From NCBI GenBank assembly GCA_039881045.1, contig JAYWVB010000006.1:558001-622000 (forward strand): a stretch of 64,000 bases of DNA, given 5' to 3'. Positions 22,554-32,508 of the stretch are shown piece after piece. The position numbers and the translations under genes are program-made. Within the stretch, counting starts at the first letter, position 1. The number at the start of each line of letters is the position of its first letter. The stretch comes from Chaetomium olivaceum (taxonomy: Eukaryota > Ascomycota > Sordariomycetes > Sordariales > Chaetomiaceae). The notes under the pieces were generated by a model. It was not told the DNA's origin and ran no database searches. It saw nothing but the letters and a program-made list of their open reading frames with translations.

Positions 22554-24547
22554 AAGCCGGAGGAGTCTGCGAAAGAAAGTCGCCGCCGACGAGGCCGCCA
22601 TAGCAAGGAAGAGCACCAGGAAGCCAGGCAACCACGAGGTACGAAAGAAAACTCGCCATCACGACCATCTAAGAAGACTCGATCAACTGGAGACCGCTGC
22701 GAGGTCTGCTTGCAATACGGCCACAAGCTCGACAAGTGCTATTACACCTATTCAGCAGACGAAGAAACCCCAGGTTGGTTCGAAGACAGCAAGAGCGTTG
22801 TGATTGAAGACAGGGTAGCCAAGATGCTGGAGTTCGACAAACAGCTCGCCGAAAAGGTCAGAAAGGCGCGCGAAAGACGGAAGATGTTGTGACTAGCCGC
22901 CGTCTTCAAATCCGAGGCCGCGCTCATCGCCGCACTAACCAAACCTATCCGCAACAAACGTACCAAATCACGATTCTTACGATCCAAAGCTGCTCTGAGC
23001 GCTAGCACCTACCCTCTTCGAAACTCCGCGATTGTGGACTCCGGTACGACGATCCACATCTTCAACAACTCCAGACGGTTCAGGAACCTTCGACAGGCAC
23101 CTGCAGGAGATTCTGTCTACGCTGGCGACACCGAAGTACCGATCCTTGGCTACGGAGAAGTCATAATCAGGATTAAGGCCAAGTACGGTTCTCGGTGGCT
23201 AATACTCGAAGACGTAGCCTATTGCGAAGGCTTTGCTTGCAACTTGGTATCGCTACGCCAGCTTCACAAGAAGGGTTTCTATTGGGACAACAATCCACCA
23301 AACAACTGCCTACGAAGGAAGGATGGTTCAATCCTCTGCGAGCTATCCGATCAATATGGCCAATTCGTGATCGAAGACGTTCCTTTCGAACCACATTCAG
23401 CATTCAACGCTCACGCAGTGTTCCACACGGATCGCAAGACGAGCTGGACCGGTCGACCAACAAGCGACGGCACCGGCAAACTATGGCATGGCCGTCTTGG
23501 TCATCCAGGTGCTGCGGCACTCGCACATCTACAAGTATCAGCAACCGGAGCCAGATTACGAGGACCAGCCAGTTACGAATGCCCTGCGTGTGGCGAAGCG
23601 AAAGCGAAGCGCAAGATCCGCCGTCAGCTACGCAAAACACCCCACAAAGTTGGGGAGCGATTCGCAGTCGACTTCCTCGACCTAGCCCTGAGTCAGAAGG
23701 GTTTCAATTCGGTTATGCTCTTTACGGATCGGAAGAGTGGATACGTCTTTGACCTCTATCTAACCAAACGAAAGACGCCCACTCTTATGGCTGCGATCAA
23801 CCACTTTCTGAAGACTATGGAACGCCAGTATGGTATACAGATCAAAGCTATTGAGTGCGACGACGAGTTGATGCGATCCAAAGCCCTGGAAAACTTCTGG
23901 AAGTCCAAGGGTATGCAGATTGAGCGTTGTGCGCCAAATACGCAAGCTCAAAATGGAGGCGCAGAACGCTCAGGGGGTGTGATTTAGCTGAAAGCAAAAG
24001 CTATGCGCGCTGCGGCTCGTCTGCCAGAAATACTATGGGTTGAGATCTACAAGGCTGCGGTGTATCTTTACAACCGAACCCCGAAAAAGAGACAAGATTG
24101 GAGTTCCCCATACGAGGTATTCCACACCTTTCTGGCTACAAGAGACGGAATTCCCAATCCAGAGAGGAAACCCCAGCTTTCACACCTTCGGAACTACGGT
24201 TGCCGCGCGTACGCTTTGACGACCGAAGCTATGCTCAAGAAAGACAGGTTGTTCAAGCTAAGACCCAACGCGTGGATCGGATATCTTGTGGGCTACGAAT
24301 CGACGAATATCTATCGGATTTGGAACCCTAAGACGAACGATATAGTCCGAGTGCGCGATGTGAGCTTCAACGAAGATGAGCTATTTTCTGGAAGCCTGGA
24401 GCAGTTCAAGGACGACCTTTTGAGCGTTACCAACGAAGAAATGGAGGCACTTCTTAAAGAGTGCTCTCTACCACCGCTGAGCGCCGAGAATCGGATGGCC
24501 AGCGACGACCTTACCACACAAGAAGAAGATGAGGAGACAATCCTTGA
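22554..24547 (+). pseudogene. Copia zinc knuckle, protease and integrase frame (interrupted)
   Basis: In this frame a CX2CX4HX4C zinc knuckle (22698-22739; CEVCLQYGHKLDKC) is followed by an in-frame TGA (22890-22892). The aspartic protease motif VDSGTTIHIF follows near 23034. The GAG-pre-integrase HHCC motif comes next (HGRLGHP, then CPACGEA), and then the integrase core with the expected acidic residues in AVDFLDLAL, IECDDEL and NGGAERSG. A TAG at 23985-23987 interrupts the core just after the catalytic Glu, and the frame resumes at once as KAKAMRAAARLPEILW. Both stops could have arisen by C-to-T change (CGA, CAG). The frame is lost near 24550, where the RT frame takes over. Confidence 0.85.
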
Positions 24548-24553
24548 CTGTAT

Positions 24554-27124
24554 CGTTGTGGGGGTAAAGACTCTGATAAGATGTCAGAGCATGATGGTTC
24601 TGGGGGAGAAGACTCTGATAAGATGTCAGAGCATGATGATTCTGGCGTCGAGGACGAGGAAATGCAGGAAGCGCCGGATCCGGAAGAAGAAGTTCAAGAA
24701 AAAGAACTTGATCAGTACTCTTCCGCGATCCTGGATCCGCTACTAACACCTGGGAACACTCCTCCTCCGCCAACGGCGCTCTTTGCAGCAGCCTTCTCCT
24801 CAGTCACGCTTGAAGAATATTTCCAAGCTGATGGGATGCCCCAAGAAGGGAAGAATCCTGAGATAGGATTGACCTCACTCACGCTTGAAGAGCTCCAAGC
24901 TGGTGGGATGCCCCAAGAAGGGAAGAATCCTGAGATAGGATTGACCTCACTCACGCTTGAAGAGCTCCAAGCTGGTGGGATGCCCCAAGAAGGGAAGAAT
25001 CCTGAGATAGGATTGACCTCACTCACGCTTGAAGAGCTCCAAGCTGGTGGGATGCCCCAAGAAGGGAAGAATCCTGAGATAGGGTTTACCTCACTCACGC
25101 TTGAAGAAGATTTCCAAGCTGGTGGGATGCCCCAAGAAGGGAAGAATCCTGAAGCAGGTTTATTCGGCAGCGTTTACGCGCCAAATGAAAAATCTACGAT
25201 AGATGCGAGCAATCGCACTATTAACGCATGGCAAGCGGCGTTCAGCGCAGGGCGTCATGCAGCGAAGATCGCTGTTCTTGACGGCCAGGCTGTGGATAAG
25301 CACACACTGCGCAAGGAGCTTGACTATCGCCGAATCTCGTCAAGAAGATGTCGGCAGCTGGCTCGCCACGAGGCCGCGATGATGACTGCTAAGGAATCTC
25401 CCCTTATGGTTCAGACTGCTGCTAACGGAAAATACCACAGAAGAGATCTTCCCCGACCACCAAATGGCTATAAAGAGCTCAAGAGGCATCCGCTGGCTAA
25501 GTGGTTCGTTGAGGGTATGGAAGTCCATATGCAGAGCCATCGCGAGATGAGGTCGTTCGAGAAGTGCCACCGGAGCCTTGCCAAAAACGCACAAGTCCTC
25601 GATTGCATGTGGGTATATACCTACAAATTCGACAAACACGGCTATTTGCTCAAGGTTAAGGCGCGGCTCGTGGTCAGGGGCGATCAACAAGCTAAGACTA
25701 CGCTCGAGAATACCTACGCCTCGACCCTCGCCGGCAAGTCGTTCCGCACGTTGATGGCGATAGCGGCTCGTTTCGACCTTGAGCTGATCCAGTGGGACGT
25801 TGTCAACGCCTTTGTGCACGCCAAGCTACCGTACGACGTTTTTATGAAGCTTCCGCCTGGATTTTCGGAGGAAAACATGGTCTTGAAGCTCAAGAAGGCG
25901 TTATATGGGCTCAGAGAGTCGCCCCTGTTGTGGCAGAAGGACTTCACGGCAACCCTACGACGCCAAGGCTTCAATCCAGTACCCCACGAACCTTGCTGCT
26001 GGATTAAGAATGGCGTGATCATCTTCTTCTACGTGGACGATATTGTGGTCGCCTACCGTAAGGAGAATGAGGATGCCGCCAAAGCAGAGACGGTCGCTCT
26101 AAGATCACAGTACTCGCTACAAGGTGGCAGTGAACTACAGTGGTTTCTGGGCGTTGCAGTAATTCGCGATCGATCCAGGCGGATTATCTGGTTATCGCAA
26201 GCCGACTATATCAACAAGATGAACCGATTCGTTGACCCACAGCGCCCACGTCGCCGAAGAAAGATACCGATGACCTCCGTCGAGCTCCTACCGTTCGAAG
26301 GAACCGCGTCGCGCAGCCAGATTACCGAATATCAGCGCAAAACCGGTACCATCCTATACGCCGCTGTGATCACACGACCAGACGTCGCTTTCGCCTGCTC
26401 GCGCCTTACCAGATTCAATCTGAATCCTGGCCCTCAGCATCAAGAAGCCGCGAATCGAGTGATCGAGTACCTACTCGGCACAGCCAACTTTGCACTCAAG
26501 CTCGGGGGTGAGGATGGTATGGCCACGTGGAGTGATGCCTCCTTTGCGGACAACACGATCGATCGAAGAAGCTCGCAAGGTTACATCATGAAGCTATTCG
26601 GAGGGACGATTGGCTGGCGCGCCAACAAGCAAGATACGGTAACCACGTCAACCACGGAAGCAGAGCTTTTAGCCCTCGCACAAGCCACGAAGGAGGCCCT
26701 CTTTACGGATCGGTTAGTTAAGGAGATCGGCGTCGAGCTCGACGATGTATCAGTTCAACTCTGGTGCGACAATACGCAGACGATTGGCCTTGTAAACAAG
26801 GAAGTCGCTACGCTACAAACCAAGCTGCGGCACGTAGATATCCATAACCACTGGCTTCGAGGAGCAGCCGAAAGAGGTCAGATCCGAGTCAGATACGTGC
26901 CAACCAAGCAGATGGTAGCCGACGGGCTCACCAAAGCTCTGCCAGAAGTCGATTTTCTACGATTCAGAGACCAAATCGGTGTGGTGGATATATCAGACGC
27001 TCTGAACGCCAGAGGTGAAAACCTAAAAGTCCTGAAGGACGAGGACCTAGATGCACTGGAAGACTATTTCCACGGAGGAGAGATCGAGGTTATTCAGCCA
27101 ACCGCTAGAATGGCAGTTGACTGA
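24554..27124 (+). CDS. Copia reverse transcriptase and RNase H frame
   Basis: The RT domain (RVT_2 type) starts near 25560 with LDCMWVYTYKFDKHG, KARLVVRGDQQ, LIQWDVVNAFVHAKL, LKKALYGLRESPLLW and the catalytic box FYVDDIVV near 26030. RNase H follows with SDASFADN, SQGYIMKLFGG, STTEAELLAL, WCDNTQTIG and HVDIHNHWLR, all key acidic residues present. The N-terminal linker contains a short duplicated acidic SDKMSEHD motif and five copies of a 24-25-residue repeat. The frame reaches back to about 24548; the join to the integrase frame lies in a G run near 24559-24564, suggesting a one-base indel. It stops at 27124, just before the polypurine tract and 3' LTR. Confidence 0.92.
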   Translation, partial: RCGGKDSDKMSEHDGSGGEDSDKMSEHDDSGVEDEEMQEAPDPEEEVQEKELDQYSSAILDPLLTPGNTPPPPTALFAAAFSSVTLEEYFQADGMPQEGKNPEIGLTSLTLEELQAGGMPQEGKNPEIGLTSLTLEELQAGGMPQEGKNPEIGLTSLTLEELQAGGMPQEGKNPEIGFTSLTLEEDFQAGGMPQEGKNPEAGLFGSVYAPNEKSTIDASNRTINAWQAAFSAGRHAAKIAVLDGQAVDKHTLRKELDYRRISSRRCRQLARHEAAMMTAKESPLMVQTAANGKYHRRDLPRPPNGYKELKRHPLAKWFVEGMEVHMQSHREMRSFEKCHRSLAKNAQVLDCMWVYTYKFDKHGYLLKVKARLVVRGDQQAKTTLENTYASTLAGKSFRTLMAIAARFDLELIQWDVVNAFVHAKLPYDVFMKLPPGFSEENMVLKLKKALYGLRESPLLWQKDFTATLRRQGFNPVPHEPCCWIKNGVIIFFYVDDIVVAYRKENEDAAKAETVALRSQYSLQGGSELQWFLGVAVIRDRSRRIIWLSQADYINKMNRFVDPQRPRRRRKIPMTSVELLPFEGTASRSQITEYQRKTGTILYAAVITRPDVAFACSRLTRFNLNPGPQHQEAANRVIEYLLGTANFALKLGGEDGMATWSDASFADNTIDRRSSQGYIMKLFGGTIGWRANKQDTVTTSTTEAELLALAQATKEALFTDRLVKEIGVELDDVSVQLWCDNTQTIGLVNKEVATLQTKLRHVDIHNHWLRGAAERGQIRVRYVPTKQMVADGLTKALPEVDFLRFRDQIGVVDISDALNARGENLKVLKDEDLDALEDYFHGGEIEVIQPTARMAVD
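24803..25155 (+). repeat. In-frame minisatellite in Copia pol (five 72-75-bp units)
   Basis: Five tandem copies encode a 24-25-residue unit of the form LTLEELQAGGMPQEGKNPEI; the outer copies have an extra residue (EEYFQ, EEDFQ). The central three are almost identical at DNA level, implying recent expansion or homogenisation. They sit in the linker between integrase and reverse transcriptase. Confidence 0.9.
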
Positions 27125-27131
27125 GGGGGTG
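27125..27131 (+). promoter_or_regulatory. Polypurine tract of the Copia element
   Basis: A GGGGGTG run lies between the pol stop codon and the first base of the 3' LTR, the position where plus-strand DNA synthesis is primed. Assigned by position and composition. Confidence 0.6.
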
Positions 27132-27434
27132 TGTTGGATTCGCCACACGCAACTGTTGAAAAGTCATGGCACCGGAAACGGTCATGACACCGGAAACGGT
27201 CATGACACCGGAAACGGTCATGACACCGGAAACGGTCATGACACCGGAAACGGTCATGACACCGGAAACGGTCATGACACCGGAAACGGTCATGACACCC
27301 GGAAACTGACAAGACAAAGGAGAGATTTAGGATAAAGCCACTCGCTCTGAAGAACTCTGAGAAAGGGGGGGGACAGACGGAACAATCGATCAATTCTTTC
27401 TCCCCATCTTTCCATCTGAATATCGTTTCCAACA
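27132..27434 (+). repeat. 3' LTR of the Copia element (303 bp)
   Basis: Same sequence as the 5' LTR except for CGCAAC instead of CGTAAC near the start and seven rather than six 18-bp repeat units. Ends CCAACA and is followed by the target duplication ACAGC. Confidence 0.93.
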
Positions 27435-27567
27435 ACAGCGACGGCCCGATCACATATAACTCCGGTGGGTTGACTCCGATCCACGTTATCTCGTTTGATG
27501 GAATTCCCACCGCTCTTGCCCGGACGGCTTGGACAATTTCGGCGATGGAGGGGCTTAAACGCGCCAT
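27435..27567 (-). pseudogene. 5' half of the ORF split by the Copia element
   Basis: An ATG at 27567 opens a minus-strand frame (MARLSPSIAEIVQAVRARAV...) that runs to the element and continues on the far side at 21073. See the 3' half at 20808-21078. No family is recognised, and the host-gene interpretation rests on frame continuity only. Confidence 0.35.
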
Positions 27568-28183
27568 AATCTTTGGCGGTTGATTCTGCCCTCGGTCACA
27601 GCCACGCTGCAGCCCTGACTCCAGCGTCGACAACCTTTCCCAGATCTAGAGTCCCAAGAGACATCGCGCTCAAAACTAAACGCACCCTTGGCCGTTTGCA
27701 ATCGGCGGTTCAGTAACCGGCTAGCCTACCATAAATGGAGCGGGGGTAAGGGTTTTAGGAGCTATATAGCAGATCCCAGAACGATAACCGGTTCCGTTGA
27801 GGAACCTGTCGGGTCTGGTGGTATATATACCATGACTCTGCAACAAGCTATGAGTTGAGCAATGGTCGAGATGCAGAATCCGAAAATGCTGGTTAAATGA
27901 GCAGCAGTGGTTCTGTGGAGGAGAAGGGAAGAGAGAATGTTGAAAAGGGGGAATAGATTAGAGTAAGCCATGGGTCCGTGTAGGTATCATAAGCCTACAG
28001 TCTGTTGCAAACGTTGAGCTATCTGTCTGAGGTAGGGCTGACCCGAAAAAAGTAGAGTTGAAGTTTCATGCGTCCTTGGTCTTGCTTAGGTCAGGAGTGG
28101 AAGGCTCAAGTGAGGTAATTGTGTCTTCGACCGAATACCAGGTAGGTGGCAAGAGGGCAAGTGCCTCTTTCCTTCTCGACACG
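27568..28183. other. Intergenic region
   Basis: Lies between the Copia-split ORF and the minisatellite. No gene or repeat recognised. Confidence 0.45.
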
Positions 28184-28400
28184 ACGTTGACGAACCCAAA
28201 ACCCCGCTACATTCGTTGCACTTCAACTTCTATTTTCTTCCTCAAGCATCACTTCACGTTGATGAACCCAAAGCCCCGCTACATTCGTTGCATTTAAACT
28301 TCTCTTTTCTTCCTCAAGCATCATTTCACGTTGATGAACCCAAAGCCCCGCTACATTCGTTGCATTTCAACTTCTCTTTCCTTCCTCAAAGCATCATTTC
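28184..28400 (+). repeat. 72-bp minisatellite, three copies
   Basis: Three tandem units start at 28184, 28256 and 28328. Each begins ACGTTGATGAACCC, continues through CCCCGCTACATTCGTTGCA and ends in a C/T-rich TTCTTCCTCAAGCATCA stretch. The copies differ at a few positions. No recognised gene contains it. Confidence 0.85.
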
Positions 28401-28579
28401 AACTCGGTATGTACATACGTATGGACCCTCACCTTTGAATTATCGTATATCATTTCTCATACTCTAATGGACATCGCTTCGCCAACATTTTGCTAACATG
28501 TTGCACAGTTTAATTAATAATGTTTTTCAAAAGAGCTTAGGAAAGGTTGCATCGCGCCGGGCGCCGGGTGCGCCAGCGC

Positions 28580-29580
28580 ATGGCTCCGGCCTCTCCCCCT
28601 CTGCCATCGCCGCCGCCCCTCCGCCGCTATATTCCCCAACCAATCCGCCCTAAATCAGTTAAGATTCTTTGTCGGACGTTACCCCGGTTCCGTCTTCCCC
28701 CCCCTCCTAGCAATCCGAGGCCTTCTCAGGCGACGATCTCCCTCTCTACCTCACCGACGACTCTTAGGCCGCCTCCCCCCGTCCTATTCTTCGGAGGCCG
28801 ACCTAACCTCCGTATAGCGTTGCTTTATTTCTTTTCTTTTTTTCAGCGGTTTCTTTTGTTGGCGCTTGGGGGTTTGGGGTGCCTCCAGGAGATCGAGGAG
28901 TCGGAGAACGAAGAGGACACCGCCGAGTCGGACGGCATTCGCTATTATTTCGAGGATCCCATCCGCGTTAGTGTGACGAACCTCTCCTGGACCTCGTCCT
29001 GTTAGGGTTCAGTCTGATTGAAGGTGTCTTGCAAAGGTACTAGGTTCGGTGCAGCCAAAAGGTGCACAACAAAGACTTGTCTCAACAGTAGGCTCTCGAG
29101 CTTGTAGCGAACTGTAGTTGTGATTGCTAACTGGAGAACTCCCAGAGCTCTCCAGAACGAGTGACTATATACTATCTAATTCCTGGGTGCTCAGTGTGCT
29201 CAGTAGTTTCCTTCAACTGAGCTCACTGATCACCTCTGCGGCTCCTCTGATTGGTTCATCTATCGATTGGTCCGGAGCATCCCGCGCCGCTCCCGGAGAC
29301 CCCACCTGTTGGCATATTCGTGACAGTTAGCGTCGTCGAGGCAGTGAATGACCTTGTCACCACGTTCGAGGCCATGAATGCCGCACACCGCCGCCAGTAC
29401 GGCATTTCTGGGGAGAAGAAGCCCACTCCCGTGAGTCATTCGCCGGCTGTTCGCTTGCGACACTACGCTAATCAGTGTATACAGGAGGTTAGCCGCAAAT
29501 ATGACCAACTTCTCGAGTCTCGCGCCAGCCTGGCTGTCGCATCTTTCCCCCCTTTGGATGAGGTTGAGGACTTCGGTTGA
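28580..29580 (+). pseudogene. Hypothetical protein gene split by a solo LTR
   Basis: The left part, ending DTAESDGIRYYFEDPIRVS at 28971, and the right part, starting VVEAVNDLVTTFEAMNAA at about 29331, are in the same frame once the solo LTR and one GTTAG copy are removed. The right part contains a good 50-nt intron (GTGAGT near 29430 to TATACAG at about 29485) joining KKPTP to EVSRKYDQLLE, and stops at 29580. Upstream of about 28890 the Pro-rich frame from the ATG at 28580 is less convincing and may include intron or UTR. The helical C-terminus looks conserved but I cannot name the family. The insertion should abolish the normal product unless the LTR is spliced out. Confidence 0.55.
28972..29325 (-). 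repeat. Solo LTR 1 (354 bp, minus orientation)
   Basis: Starts TGTGACGAACC and ends ATTCGTGACA on the plus strand, i.e. TGTCAC...TCACA when read on the minus strand. It is flanked by a perfect 5-bp duplication GTTAG (28967-28971 and 29326-29330). It is homologous in inverse orientation to the LTR at 32075-32508. There is no internal retroelement sequence, so LTR-LTR recombination has removed the body. Confidence 0.9.
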
Positions 29581-30982
29581 ATATTTGGCGATTTGAGCTT
29601 TGAGTGGCATGGAAGAATGGGAGGACTTTTGGAGATTTGGGATTTGTTGTCAAGGGAATGGGAATGCTATGACGTGTGCAGTGGTATACATTTCTGGAAG
29701 CATTGGCAAGGGAAAGAATCCCAGGAATCTTGAGAAACACGGCCTCGACTCCACAGCCGATCAATTCACGAAGAGATGGTCTTCTGGTCTCTTGAGTTCG
29801 CCAACCAATTCTCTCCGCGATGGCAGCTCACGATGCTACTCCTGAAACACCAATCCAACAGCTCCTCGAGCACGCACACGTGGGTCAGCAACACGCCTGA
29901 TGTGTAAGGAGAGGTAGGGCAGAGAGGTGGCAAGATATTTCAGCAACCTGACCAACTAACGGCACGGCCCTTCTGGTTTTACAGGGAGCACCACAATTAC
30001 CATGGTGGACCTTCCCACTGGTCTTTTATGGCAAAGTGTTGGTACGGCGGCTGAAAACATGTCACTGCTGGCGCAGAATATATTGTACCTTTCGGCATCA
30101 TGTTTCTAGCCCACGATGCTGTTGGGAGAGATGCAGGATGATAAACCCCATGTGGCATACGGTAAGTCCAGGTTCTGCAGCTCGTAACAGAACTGGGAGT
30201 TGCTCGCAGGTAAACTAAGGTACCTTACCGGTGTAAAACAAGGTGCGGGTTCAGTTCAGGTTTGATATTGCGTTTCTTGAAGCGAGTATGTTAAGAAAGG
30301 TTGAGAACACACGGAAACGGAGAGTGGCAGATGGGATTGGTTCCCTGGAGACGTGCATGTGGCGTACTACAAGCATAAAATCAATTCAAAAACATCCTGG
30401 TTGCCTGCGACGAACCTGGGCACACGAAATTTGCTTTTTCGTCGGGCCTGAGCTGGGGTGAGCTGTGGCTGATTCGCCCTGAGTTTTTCCTGAGCTCATG
30501 TAATCCCATACGCGGCCGTCGCACGGCCTGAGCGGCCCATTTTCAATCCTCCCGGTGAAAGCCCCCGTTGATGTCACCCGAGGTGTCCAGCTTTCTGGCA
30601 CATACTGGTACATATTGAGGGATAACACATGACGCTCTAATCTAATCCCCAAGGTAGTCCGTAGTATTCTAGTACTAAAACTAGGATGGTATTTGGTATA
30701 TCAGTGTATCAGTATATCAAATGAGCTGGTACATGAAAAGCTAGCACTTGGAATATAACAGGGCATAAAGTACTGGCTGGAGTATACTGGTGCATAAAAT
30801 AGGAGTACATAGCTATTACAACCTGGACCCGGTGAGATAACAGGTTCTACTAGTCACTGTTATCAATCCAGTGTCCTGGTTGTTTCCACACCCTTCGTCT
30901 TTTCAACACCCATCTATGCTGGTTTTCTAGCCAGAGGCCAGAACTCTATTTTTTTGACAGCTACATGGACCCCAATCCGGAC
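29581..30982. other. Intergenic region, about 1.4 kb
   Basis: Lies between the split hypothetical gene and the 3' end of the MYND gene. It becomes AT-rich around 30660-30830 with short GTATATCAGT-like repeats. No gene recognised. Confidence 0.5.
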
Positions 30983-31711
30983 TCAACGACTCCGTTGACC
31001 CGACACGTCAAAATGCGACATCACCCTAGGCCCATCGCCACCTCGCTCCATCGAAGCCAACATCTTCCTCATCGCCGTCCCGTTACTCCCGCCCGGCCCA
31101 TTCCCATACACCGCCTCTCCAAACATGCGCAACTGCATCGGAAACTGCCCATTGTTATAATGCTCCGACACATCTGCCTTTTCCACCGCACAATCCAACC
31201 TCGCCCACGAATCCTCGCCCTGCCCATATCGCACACACTCGGCCTTCTTCTCCTCGTTCCACCACGCCGGCAGCAGTCCTCCCTTGCTTGCGACCAGATC
31301 CAGGAACCTCTGAAACCCTGCCACTCCGTCGCCTGAACCGCTATAGATGCTGTCATCGTCACAGTTGCCCTCAAAGGTGTAGTTGTCCTCCATGCGCATG
31401 CGATACACATCAATCAGCAGGCGAAACACGTCCTTCTCGGGTCGGCCGTGCAGCCAGGTGCCGTTGTCGAGACGAGTGAAGGGGTCAGAGATGGGGGCGT
31501 CGAGGCCGGCGCCCGACGTGGGAGCGGCGCTGCTGCTGGTGCTGCTGCGCTGCGGCGGCGGCGGGGCATCTTGCCTGCCGCAGACTTTCTTGTGCGCCTT
31601 CCAGTTGGCTTTTTGGCAGTCGCGCGAGCAGTAGGGGGTGATGCTGCATTTGGCGCAGGTCTTGAGGGACACCTCGGGAGGGCTCTTCTTGCAGGTGGTA
31701 CAGGCAGCCAT
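30983..31711 (-). CDS. MYND zinc-finger protein
   Basis: Intronless, 242 aa from the ATG at 31711. A MYND finger occupies about residues 4-45: CTTC, then CAKC, YCSRDCQ and HKKVC, giving the C-x2-C...C-x2-C...C-x3-C...H-x3-C zinc pattern that mediates protein-protein contacts. A low-complexity Pro/Ser linker follows. The C-terminal domain (FRLLIDVYRMRMEDNYTFEG, GFQRFLDLVASKGGLLPAWW) is a conserved-looking fungal region found attached to MYND fingers. It lies between the two solo LTRs but is itself intact. The molecular role is unknown; it may be a transcriptional or signalling adaptor. Confidence 0.85.
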   Translation of the reverse strand: MAACTTCKKSPPEVSLKTCAKCSITPYCSRDCQKANWKAHKKVCGRQDAPPPPQRSSTSSSAAPTSGAGLDAPISDPFTRLDNGTWLHGRPEKDVFRLLIDVYRMRMEDNYTFEGNCDDDSIYSGSGDGVAGFQRFLDLVASKGGLLPAWWNEEKKAECVRYGQGEDSWARLDCAVEKADVSEHYNNGQFPMQLRMFGEAVYGNGPGGSNGTAMRKMLASMERGGDGPRVMSHFDVSGQRSR

Positions 31712-32074
31712 GGCAACAGCGGGTTTTACTTGGATGTTGAGGGTGGTGCGTTGGGAGGAAGGTGGGGTTGGGGGTCGAAGAGTGAGGGGAATCGGCAGTA
31801 GTGTCGGGTGTTGTTGTTTTTGGCTTTTTATGGGTCCCCTGCCTGGCACGGCAAGAACAAATGGCGGTGGTCGAAGCCAAGGAGACTTGTAAATAACGAA
31901 AACAACTGAAACTGAAGAACAAAAACTAAGCCTGGGTTTGTGGGTGAAACTAGGTGGTGTACTTTTATACCTGTAGCCAGCCCCACCTCATCCTCGACCG
32001 GCCCAGTTGCGCATGTAGTGCCTTGAACGTGATTGCCGTATTGGTTGCAGCCGACATTCACTGTTGTTGATATT
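31712..32074. other. Promoter region of the MYND gene
   Basis: This covers 363 nt between the MYND start codon and solo LTR 2. No other feature was recognised. Confidence 0.45.
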
Positions 32075-32508
32075 TGTCACGGATATGCCAACAGGTGGGG
32101 ACCCGGGGCGCGGGACGCCCCGAGCCAGTCGTTTCGGTGTGACCAATCGGAAGTGCAAGAGGTGATCAGTGAGCTCAGTTGCCAAGCAGACTGAGCACAC
32201 TGAGCACCCAGGAGGGGGCCGCCAATCAAAGGTTACGGCTGGCTAAGGTGATCAGTGTGATCAGTGTCCAGGAAGACTGAGCACACTGAGCACCCGGGAA
32301 TTAGATAGTATATAGTCACTCGTTCTGGAGAGCTCTGGGAGTTCTCCAGTTAGCAATCACAACTACAGTTCGCTACAAGCTCGAGAGCCTACTGTTGAGA
32401 CAAGTCTTTGTTGTGCACCCTTTGGCTGCACCGAACCTAGTACCTTTGCAAGACACCTTCAATCAGACTGAACCCTAACAGGACAAGGTCCAGGAGAGGT
32501 TCGTCACA
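32075..32508 (+). repeat. Solo LTR 2 (434 bp, plus orientation)
   Basis: Begins TGTCACGGATATGCC and ends GTTCGTCACA, flanked by a perfect 5-bp duplication ATATT (32070-32074 and 32509-32513). Homologous to solo LTR 1 but about 80 bp longer because a block containing CTGAGCACACTGAGCACCC and GGTGATCAGTG is duplicated. No retroelement body is attached. Confidence 0.9.

Larger units (their letters stand above)
21079..27434 (+). mobile_element. Ty1/Copia LTR retrotransposon, complete (6.36 kb)
   Basis: Bounded by direct LTRs that begin TGTTGG and end CCAACA, flanked by a perfect 5-bp target duplication ACAGC (21074-21078 and 27435-27439). The internal region encodes Gag, aspartic protease, integrase, reverse transcriptase and RNase H in Copia order. 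The LTRs differ by one T/C substitution and one 18-bp repeat unit, so the insertion is recent. Coding is spread over three frames with two in-frame stops (TGA 22890, TAG 23985), so this copy is probably not autonomous unless it uses frameshifting and readthrough. Confidence 0.95.

Noticed and set aside
24545..24650. A programmed frameshift site between integrase and RT in the Copia element
   Set aside because: The switch lies in a plain G run with no obvious slippery heptamer and pseudoknot by eye. A simple indel is more economical, so recoding is kept only as a hypothesis.
28972..32508. A DNA transposon with long terminal inverted repeats
   Set aside because: Each repeat has its own distinct 5-bp target duplication, so these are two solo LTRs in opposite orientation.
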